From NCBI GenBank assembly GCA_902766185.1, contig CACXCQ010000191.1:1-5170 (forward strand): a DNA stretch of 5,170 nucleotides. Direction: 5' to 3'. Made by a program: the position numbers and the translations under genes. Origin of the DNA: an uncultured Eubacteriales bacterium (lineage in GTDB: Bacteria > Bacillota > Clostridia > Peptostreptococcales > Anaerovoracaceae). The first letter of the stretch is position 1. Each line of letters starts with the position of its first letter. Below, one piece after another: positions 1-5,170 of this stretch. Below the pieces are notes generated by a model, which saw only the letters and a list, made by a program, of their open reading frames with translations, made no database searches and was not told the DNA's origin.

Positions 1-925
1 GGTATCCCCAGGCCAGATTCTCCGACATAGTTCCCGGCAACAGGGAGTGGAGTGAATCGAAGGCCCCGCCAGCATACGCGTTGAACACCACATGGTCCTT
101 CTTCTGCGCGGACACTGCGCAGCTGGTGGCTGAGAAGCACATGAGCCGGTAATCGATCTTCACCGGCGAAAGATTGTGCTCCGGCTTTGCCCTCAGAGCA
201 TTGCACTCGTCCACCAGATCTGCCGCCAGTAGCAGGTTGTCCACCGTGAGGGCGGAGGCCAGCGCCTGTTTGTACACATCTCCCAGATACCCGTTGACCG
301 CAGTGCTTTCTTTGTACATCCCGGTCAGGGAATCCGTCGAGAGAGCACCTGCAGCTTTCCCGTTGATGAAGGCCGCTCCGGCCTGGTCGTAATCTGTCTG
401 GGCAGCATTCCTGTTGGATTCCGCCTGGCCCAGCGCCGCATCCGCCTCCATGGCCTCCTGATCCGCCGCCTCGAGCGCCGCCTTCAGCTCTTCCTCATTA
501 ATTGCAGCCACCGCTTCCTCATAAGCGGCCTGGGCGTCCTCAGCCTTCTTCTCCGCATCTTCAAGATCCGCATTCGCCTGCTCCAATGCCGCCTGCGCTG
601 CCTGCGCCGCATTCTTCGCCTCCGCTAGGGCATCTTCCCCGGCCTTCGCCAGGTTCGCTTCAGCCTCCGTCAGCGCAGTCTTCGCCGCCTCTGCCTTGGC
701 CTCCGCTTCTGCCTTTGCCGCAGCCGCCGCTTCGAACTCCGCCTTGGCCTCATCGTAACCCGCAGCCGTTTCCCCGGCCGCCTTCTTCGGCACATCCGGT
801 TTTGCCTGTCCGGCGGTCAGCGCAAAGGCTGGCGTCACCTGTCCCAGGCCCATGACCGCAGCTACGAGCAGCGCCAGGACGATCCGGCGTTTTCTCAAGG
901 GGGTCCCCGATCTGTGTCTGTCCAT
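1..925 (-). CDS. Secreted CAP (SCP/PR1) domain protein with long Ala/Glu-rich helical region (3' end missing)
   Basis: 308 residues are visible and the frame runs off the left edge without a stop. Residues 1-36 form a signal peptide: RKRR, a hydrophobic core, then a likely cleavage after TPAFA. Residues about 56-185 are extremely rich in Ala, Glu, Lys and Gln with almost no Gly or Pro, predicting a long helix or coiled coil that could act as a stalk or dimerisation unit. From about 235 the sequence looks like the start of a CAP domain: DECNALRAK (239-247), a possible cavity His278, and the SENLAWGY motif (301-308), which is characteristic of bacterial CAP proteins. The second half of that domain and any wall anchor lie outside the window. 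The biochemical role of bacterial CAP domains is generally unclear; binding of lipids or cell-surface ligands is known for other members. Cys241, Cys263 and Cys269 could form disulphides once exported. The start has an ideal AGGAGG site 5 nt upstream. It lies 43 nt after the metallophosphatase stop. Confidence 0.88.
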   Translation of the reverse strand, partial: MDRHRSGTPLRKRRIVLALLVAAVMGLGQVTPAFALTAGQAKPDVPKKAAGETAAGYDEAKAEFEAAAAAKAEAEAKAEAAKTALTEAEANLAKAGEDALAEAKNAAQAAQAALEQANADLEDAEKKAEDAQAAYEEAVAAINEEELKAALEAADQEAMEADAALGQAESNRNAAQTDYDQAGAAFINGKAAGALSTDSLTGMYKESTAVNGYLGDVYKQALASALTVDNLLLAADLVDECNALRAKPEHNLSPVKIDYRLMCFSATSCAVSAQKKDHVVFNAYAGGAFDSLHSLLPGTMSENLAWGY

Positions 926-930
926 TTTCT

Positions 931-936
931 CCTCCT
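931..936 (-). promoter_or_regulatory. Ribosome binding site of the CAP-domain gene
   Basis: On the minus strand the bases read AGGAGG, a perfect Shine-Dalgarno core, followed by a 5-nt A-rich spacer and the ATG at 925. It is the strongest ribosome site in the window and fixes the start of this gene. The rest of the 43-nt gap (926-968) shows no hairpin terminator and no convincing -35/-10 pair. Confidence 0.85.
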
Positions 937-968
937 TTTTTATGTCTGCATTAACCAAGTCTTTCGCT

Positions 969-2213
969 CTACGGCAGTTTCCTCTGGACCTCCTGCGGGC
1001 TGTCCGTGGCCCTGCCGTAATACTCCTCGCCGATCAAGCCGGCGTCAATGAAACCTTTGTATGGGTCGGCCTCGCCGTCGGAGCCCAGGCTGTGTACACC
1101 ATCCGCATCGTAGCGGGTGAGCACCAGCCGGTCGGGATAGATCTCGCAGACCGTCCCGGTGAGCGCTTCGTCGGCCGCGTGGTACTGGTCCGCCGTGCCG
1201 TTATCCACTTCCTCCGGTCCGCAGTTCATGTAATAGCCCACGTAACCGGCGTTCAGGTAAGTGAAGTTCAGCCTCTCCTCCGTGAATTCATCGGTGTTCA
1301 CGTCGTCTTCCGCAAAGGCAGGAACGAGCAGTGTGTCACCGACTCCTTTGTATACGCTTCCGCCTCCCATGTAGCAGTCCCAGCCTTTGGAATGATTATG
1401 GCCGAAAAAATACACGATGTCCAACATTTTTCCCGAATTATTGACTACGTCGAAGATCAGCGAGGAATACAGGTTGTCTCCGGTGACGTGGCGGCTGGAT
1501 GTCCGTGCGGTGAAGTGCAGGGGCACGTGACCGGCGATGATCACTGGCCGGGTCTCGCCCTGCTCGGCCAGCTCCCGCAGGCAGCGCCGCAGCTTCTTCG
1601 ATGACTTCTTCACTTTATCGAGGCAGCCGGCTTCCTTGCCCTGCTTCCAGGGGAAGTCGTTCTCCGTGTTGAGCACGTAGACCAGATAATCGTCGTATTC
1701 GTGCAGGCCGGATCCGGTGATGGATTCCGTGAGCCGGTCGTGATTGCCCTGAACGAAGATCATTTCGTCGTCCTCAACGTCCGGGCACAGCTCCTCCGCC
1801 ACGTCACGGATCTCCTCGATGGAATCCTCCGGGCTGAGCTGGTAGTCATGCAGCTTCCGGTCGTTGGTGTAATCCCCGCAGAGGATGATCCCATCCGGAT
1901 CCTTCCCGTCTTCTATGGCCGATTCCATCACCTTCGTCAGCGTCTGCTGCGGTGTGTCCAGTCCGTCGACGATCTGGTAGTCGGAGGCAAAGAACAGGGT
2001 CTCAAGAGGCTCCGTCGAAGCGGGCTCTGTCGCCTGAGTCTGCTGTGTCTGTTCCGTCTGCTGCGTGGCGGCGGTGGTCTGCGTGGAGGCGTTCTGGTCG
2101 TTCTTGTGGCCGCACCCGGCCAGCGCAAAGGCCAGAGCCGTACTCACCAGCAGAACCAGCAGTATGGCCGTAAGGTTTCGTTTGTTGTTCTGGCATCTTC
2201 TGTTCGCTGTCAC
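969..2213 (-). CDS. Lipoprotein of the calcineurin-like metallophosphatase superfamily
   Basis: This is a 414-residue protein with a basic N-terminus, a hydrophobic stretch (about 14-31) and a lipobox LAGC (31-34), so it should be lipidated at Cys34 and held on the outer face of the membrane. A Thr/Gln/Glu-rich spacer (about 41-69) precedes the catalytic domain. Metallophosphatase motifs follow in order: Asp78 in SDYQ, GDYTND (113-118), GNHD (156-159), GHVPLH (228-233) and GHNH (271-274). The first motif reads D-x-Q in place of the usual D-x-H; the other metal-ligand motifs are present, so a two-metal hydrolase is still likely. The substrate cannot be read from the sequence: phosphomonoesters, phosphodiesters or nucleotides are all possible. 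Translation starts at GTG; there is no other credible start before the signal, and a GAGGG site lies 8 nt upstream inside the previous gene. Only 3 nt separate it from the GDPD stop, which suggests translational coupling. A role with the GDPD enzyme on the same substrate chain is inference. Confidence 0.93.
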   Translation of the reverse strand: MTANRRCQNNKRNLTAILLVLLVSTALAFALAGCGHKNDQNASTQTTAATQQTEQTQQTQATEPASTEPLETLFFASDYQIVDGLDTPQQTLTKVMESAIEDGKDPDGIILCGDYTNDRKLHDYQLSPEDSIEEIRDVAEELCPDVEDDEMIFVQGNHDRLTESITGSGLHEYDDYLVYVLNTENDFPWKQGKEAGCLDKVKKSSKKLRRCLRELAEQGETRPVIIAGHVPLHFTARTSSRHVTGDNLYSSLIFDVVNNSGKMLDIVYFFGHNHSKGWDCYMGGGSVYKGVGDTLLVPAFAEDDVNTDEFTEERLNFTYLNAGYVGYYMNCGPEEVDNGTADQYHAADEALTGTVCEIYPDRLVLTRYDADGVHSLGSDGEADPYKGFIDAGLIGEEYYGRATDSPQEVQRKLP

Positions 2214-2216
2214 GAT

Positions 2217-3134
2217 CTATTCCCTCTTCTCAATGCCGTAGGTTTCCTCGATCTCCATGGCCTTTGCCACGTCATCCGTAAAGTAGCTGTCCACGCCCAT
2301 GTCGATGGCCTTGCGGATCCACTCCTCGCTGGTGATGGGCCAGGCGCCGAACTGCTTGTCGTGATCGTGGACCTCGTCGCAGTTGTCCTGGGTCATCATC
2401 CAGTCCTCCACCGAGATGATGTCCACATAGGATTTGTCCAGTCCCGCCCGCATAGCGTCCTGGCTCCGGCAGAGGTAGAGCTTCGGCATGTCCGGCCAGC
2501 GGTCCTCCAGCCTTTGCAGAACGTCCAGCAAAAAGCACTGAACGGTGATCTGGTCCTGATACTGATAGTCCTCGACGATGCGAATGAACGCGTCCACCGT
2601 GGCGTCGTCCTTGCTCTTGAGCTCGATCACGTAGTTGATGGATGTGCCGTACCGGTCGAACACCTCGCTGAGGCGCAGCACCGGGTTGCCGGAATGGGTG
2701 GTCAGTGCGTCGATCTCCCCGTCGGTCATTCCGGAAAAGTCCCGGTTCACGCCGGTCATGCGGGCCGCGTTCTGATCGTGGGACACGTAAAGCGTCCCGT
2801 CCGCGGAGATGACGATGTCCTGTTCGATATACTTGGCGCCGTCCTCGATGGCCTTGTCGTATGCCGCGAAGGAATGCTCCATGCTCTCCCCGGAAACGCC
2901 CCGGTGGGCGTAGACGTGGGTCGCCGCCTGCTCCTTGGGCGTGAGCTGCTCGCTGCTCTCCTCCGTCTGCGCGGTGGTCGCCTCCGTCGCTTCAGTCGTT
3001 TGCGCCGCGGTGGTCGTCGTCGGCTCCGCTTCATGCGCATTCCCCCCGGCTGTACGCACCAGCCAGAAGAGCACCATGCAGTTCAGCGCCAGCAGCGCGA
3101 CGATCGCTATGATAAATCCAGTCTTTTTTCTCAT
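2217..3134 (-). CDS. Membrane-anchored glycerophosphodiester phosphodiesterase family protein
   Basis: This 305-residue protein has a short basic start (MRKK), a single hydrophobic helix (about 6-26) that should act as an uncleaved anchor, a Thr/Ala/Glu-rich spacer (about 36-66) and a GDPD-type TIM-barrel domain from about 73 to the end. The family signature is intact: HRG (77-79), the E-x-D metal pair Glu104/Asp106, the HD pair His119/Asp120, and Glu171/Lys173 in IELKSK. The final barrel strand region around GAWPITSEEW and GVDSYFTDD also fits the family. GDPD enzymes hydrolyse glycerophosphodiesters to glycerol-3-phosphate and an alcohol using a divalent metal; the outside location suggests lipid-derived or teichoic-acid-type substrates, which is inference. 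The ATG at 3134 was chosen because it opens directly onto a basic plus hydrophobic anchor. The frame extends upstream to a TTG at 3182, but that would add 16 polar residues overlapping the kinase gene with no ribosome site. It starts 17 nt after the kinase stop, consistent with co-transcription. Confidence 0.93.
   Translation of the reverse strand: MRKKTGFIIAIVALLALNCMVLFWLVRTAGGNAHEAEPTTTTAAQTTEATEATTAQTEESSEQLTPKEQAATHVYAHRGVSGESMEHSFAAYDKAIEDGAKYIEQDIVISADGTLYVSHDQNAARMTGVNRDFSGMTDGEIDALTTHSGNPVLRLSEVFDRYGTSINYVIELKSKDDATVDAFIRIVEDYQYQDQITVQCFLLDVLQRLEDRWPDMPKLYLCRSQDAMRAGLDKSYVDIISVEDWMMTQDNCDEVHDHDKQFGAWPITSEEWIRKAIDMGVDSYFTDDVAKAMEIEETYGIEKRE
2222..2226 (-). promoter_or_regulatory. Ribosome binding site supporting the GTG start of the metallophosphatase gene
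   Basis: The minus strand reads GAGGG here, 8 nt before the GTG at 2213. The site lies inside the last codons of the GDPD gene, so ribosomes finishing that gene end almost on top of the next start. This supports the GTG start and translational coupling. Confidence 0.7.
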
Positions 3135-3147
3135 GCTTTGTTCTCTG

Positions 3148-3153
3148 TCCCTT
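3148..3153 (-). promoter_or_regulatory. Weak, distant ribosome binding site of the GDPD gene
   Basis: The minus strand reads AAGGGA, overlapping the kinase TAA stop (3154-3152), with a 13-nt spacer to the ATG at 3134. The spacer is longer than usual, so initiation may be weak or depend on ribosomes arriving from the kinase gene. It is still a better candidate than anything in front of the upstream TTG at 3182. Confidence 0.4.
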
Positions 3154-5170
3154 AGTCTCCCATGTGTTCCATGTCGATACAATACAGATACAGATCAGCC
3201 ACGTCCACCTTATCGTCGTCAAAAACAGGGTCGTCCAGCAGTTCCGCTGATCTGCGTTCGCCGTTCGCCGGAATGTCCTTGCCCAACTGCCCCACAGCCC
3301 ACTGGCCGGAGATGTCGTAATCCCCGGTATCCTCCATCTGATCGATGTCCGGGGCTGCAATGAACCGCGTAACCAGATCATTGTAATCCGCATGAACCGT
3401 TTCATCGTTGGGGTTTACCAGCGTGCAAGCAACGTTCCACTCCTTGGAATCATATGGCTCTCCATTGCGTGTGTAATGGGTGTACCGTCTCTTCTTCCAT
3501 TTCAGGTTCTCCGCCATTGGATCTTCGTAGTCTCCCCTCAGATCACAGGTGGAAACACCCTCGATACTGACGATTCCCGCGCTGTCGTCCGTATCCTCGC
3601 GAATCCTGATCCGCTTATACATGTATCCGGTCTCCCCCGGACCGACATAGCCGTCCGCAGTGAACTGCGTGCCCGACGAATTTACATTATACGCATCCGT
3701 TCCATCTCCCGTTTCAACGCTGAATTGCACATGATTGATGGGAGTATTGCTGTCGTTTCTGACGAGCAGTAGTGTGTCGACGCCTGTATTGGCGTAGGAT
3801 TTTCCGCGTTTCCAGGTCTTATCGTAATTCACGTCGTAGGAGAGAAGTTCCACTTGGTCCTCGACAGGGACCTCGCCAACTGAACGGTCCACCTCCGTTG
3901 CCTGCACCGTACCCTCCTGGTCTGCATTCGGCGTTCTGGTCAGGAAGTAATCCAGCGCCCCAACGAACACAAGGGCCGCCAGGATCGCCGCGATCAGGCT
4001 CGCGATCTTCCTGCCGGTGTGTTTTTCTCTGCGGGGCGCGGCTGGCGGGATTCTTCCTCTTCCGGGCGCCGTCCATGACGCGTCCGCATGTTCGTAGTAC
4101 GGTCGGCTCTGCGGTTCGCGTCGATACACGCTGTCGTTGTTGTAAAATCTACGCGGTTCTGAATCTTCGTTTACTCTGTATTTCTTCAGGTCTTCGGGGT
4201 TGTCAAAAATCAGCTCGGTATCATCCGCCGCCCCGCCTGCCTTTGCGCGGCTTCCGCCGGCGGCAGTAGAATCATCACCTGCGAGCCTCTCCAGCTCCTC
4301 CCGGAATTCGGCGGCAGTGCCATACCGGTCCCGGGGGAGGTATGCGCAGGCCTTCAACACGGCGTCACCCAACGCCGGATCCGCGTCTATCGGAGGGGGC
4401 AGTTCCTCTCCCTGCATCCTGCGGTACAGGGCCTTCTCATAGTCGTGATGGGAGACGTATTCCGTATCCAAAGGCTGGAAGGGCGTGCGTTTGCGGTTCA
4501 GCAGATAGTAGAGAACGATCCCCAGCGAATAGATGTCCACGCTCCATCCATACCGTTCTCCGCGATACACCTCCGGAGCCATGTAGTTTGGGGTCCCCTT
4601 TTGAGAAAGATTGCCCGCCGTCTTTTCGATAGTGCGAGCAATGCCGAAATCGCCCAGCTTGTAATTGCCGGTGCTGGACAAAAAAATGTTCGATGGTTTG
4701 ATGTCCCGGTGAATGATCCCTTTCTGCTCACAGATCTCCAGTGCCCTGCACATGTGGATACCCAGGCGGATCACTTCCTGCTGATCCATTTTGTGATGGA
4801 TCAGGTGCTCCGTCAGCGGGGTCAGCAGTTCCATGCGGATGAGGATGTCGTATCCGATGCCGTCTTCGTGCGGAATGATCTTGTGGTCTTCATAACTGAC
4901 GATGTGGCTGTTCCCCCTGACCTCAAACATCAGGGCGTTTTCAGCCGCAAAAGACTCCAGAACATCGTCGTAATACTTCGCGATGCTCTGGCGATCTGTT
5001 CCATCCGCCATCATGCTGCGGATCTCGTCCCTGCTCTGGGGAATGGAAATGACTTTCAGCGCGGACTGGTAGAGCTGATCGAACTCGCTGTACTCGATCA
5101 GGTAGACCTCGCCGAAGCTTCCCGTCCCCAGTTTTTTCTTTATGTACCACTTGTCAAACAGCGGCTCGTA
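3152..5170 (-). CDS. Transmembrane Hanks-type Ser/Thr protein kinase with non-PASTA extracellular domain (5' end missing)
   Basis: The reading frame stays open to the right window edge, giving 672 visible residues; the start codon lies outside. Numbering from the first visible residue, the kinase core is complete: glycine loop GTGSFGEV (15-22), ATP-binding Lys39 in ALKVI, probable helix-C Glu77, catalytic HRDIKPSN (154-161, Asp156), DFG (174-176), activation segment ending GTPNYMAPE (192-200), and DIYSLG (212-217). The core ends near residue 297. A roughly 90-residue Arg/Pro/Tyr-rich linker leads to one membrane helix (about 388-410) preceded by basic residues, so the kinase should be cytoplasmic and residues 411-672 external. 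The external part shows no PASTA repeats; it looks like two beta-rich modules (about 436-545 and 573-648). It should phosphorylate Ser/Thr on unknown cytoplasmic targets in response to an external cue. The internal Met at 5014 is not the start, because it would remove the glycine loop and Lys39. No partner PP2C phosphatase is in view. Kinase call very secure; ligand unknown. Confidence 0.95.
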   Translation of the reverse strand, partial: YEPLFDKWYIKKKLGTGSFGEVYLIEYSEFDQLYQSALKVISIPQSRDEIRSMMADGTDRQSIAKYYDDVLESFAAENALMFEVRGNSHIVSYEDHKIIPHEDGIGYDILIRMELLTPLTEHLIHHKMDQQEVIRLGIHMCRALEICEQKGIIHRDIKPSNIFLSSTGNYKLGDFGIARTIEKTAGNLSQKGTPNYMAPEVYRGERYGWSVDIYSLGIVLYYLLNRKRTPFQPLDTEYVSHHDYEKALYRRMQGEELPPPIDADPALGDAVLKACAYLPRDRYGTAAEFREELERLAGDDSTAAGGSRAKAGGAADDTELIFDNPEDLKKYRVNEDSEPRRFYNNDSVYRREPQSRPYYEHADASWTAPGRGRIPPAAPRREKHTGRKIASLIAAILAALVFVGALDYFLTRTPNADQEGTVQATEVDRSVGEVPVEDQVELLSYDVNYDKTWKRGKSYANTGVDTLLLVRNDSNTPINHVQFSVETGDGTDAYNVNSSGTQFTADGYVGPGETGYMYKRIRIREDTDDSAGIVSIEGVSTCDLRGDYEDPMAENLKWKKRRYTHYTRNGEPYDSKEWNVACTLVNPNDETVHADYNDLVTRFIAAPDIDQMEDTGDYDISGQWAVGQLGKDIPANGERRSAELLDDPVFDDDKVDVADLYLYCIDMEHMGD

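Noticed and set aside
502..855. A Pro/Ser-rich open frame on the plus strand
   Set aside because: Its composition is a shadow of the Ala/Glu-rich helical region of the CAP protein on the other strand.
926..968. Possible promoter or terminator in the largest intergenic gap
   Set aside because: TTGGTT and CATAAA are only 8 nt apart, far too close for a -35/-10 pair, and no stem-loop with a T-run is visible.
852..1604. A 250-residue open frame on the plus strand
   Set aside because: It is antisense to the metallophosphatase 3' half and the CAP gene start, with no domain or ribosome site that would outweigh the minus-strand genes.
3078..3089. Possible lipobox Cys19 in the GDPD protein (LALNC region)
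   Set aside because: The residue before Cys is Asn, where Gly, Ala or Ser is expected, and the Cys sits in the middle of the hydrophobic helix; an uncleaved anchor fits better.
1701..3155. A 484-residue open frame on the plus strand
   Set aside because: It lies antisense to the GDPD and metallophosphatase genes, both of which have intact catalytic motifs and signals. Its translation is Val/Leu/Arg-rich with no recognisable domain; long antisense frames are expected in GC-rich coding DNA.
3135..3182. Upstream TTG start for the GDPD gene
   Set aside because: It adds 16 polar residues in front of a normal MRKK-hydrophobic anchor, overlaps the kinase gene, and has no ribosome site.
5012..5014. 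Internal ATG as kinase start
   Set aside because: The same frame continues upstream to the window edge and encodes the glycine loop and the ATP-binding Lys, so the true start is further out.

Overview
This window is a compact, fully coding stretch with four genes, all on the minus strand and closely spaced, so they read as one operon running from the right edge to the left edge. The strong AGGAGG-type ribosome binding site, the Gly-rich Hanks-type kinase, the T/Q/E-rich spacers and the CAP-domain protein with an ENLAWG motif suggest a moderately GC-rich Bacillota, most likely a gut-type Clostridia member (Lachnospiraceae or Oscillospiraceae-like). This taxonomic call is an inference from style, not from a marker gene.

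Layout in transcription order: (1) 5170-3152, a transmembrane Ser/Thr protein kinase whose first residues lie beyond the right edge. It has a complete catalytic core inside the cell, one membrane helix, and an unusual external domain of about 260 residues that is not made of PASTA repeats. (2) 3134-2217, a membrane-anchored glycerophosphodiester phosphodiesterase-family (GDPD) enzyme with all the expected catalytic residues. (3) 2213-969, a lipoprotein of the calcineurin-like metallophosphatase superfamily, starting with GTG and placed 3 nt after the stop of gene 2. (4) 925-1, a secreted protein with a signal peptide, a long Ala/Glu-rich helical region and the beginning of a CAP (SCP/PR1) domain, cut by the left edge.

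The intergenic gaps are 17, 3 and 43 nt. No terminator, convincing promoter, RNA gene, mobile element, CRISPR array or long repeat is visible. The shared theme is the outer face of the membrane: one kinase able to carry information across the membrane, two phosphoester hydrolases tethered outside it by low-complexity spacers, and one exported CAP protein. A plausible reading is an envelope-sensing kinase co-expressed with enzymes that trim phosphodiester or phosphate groups on lipids or wall polymers. The functional link rests on gene order only.
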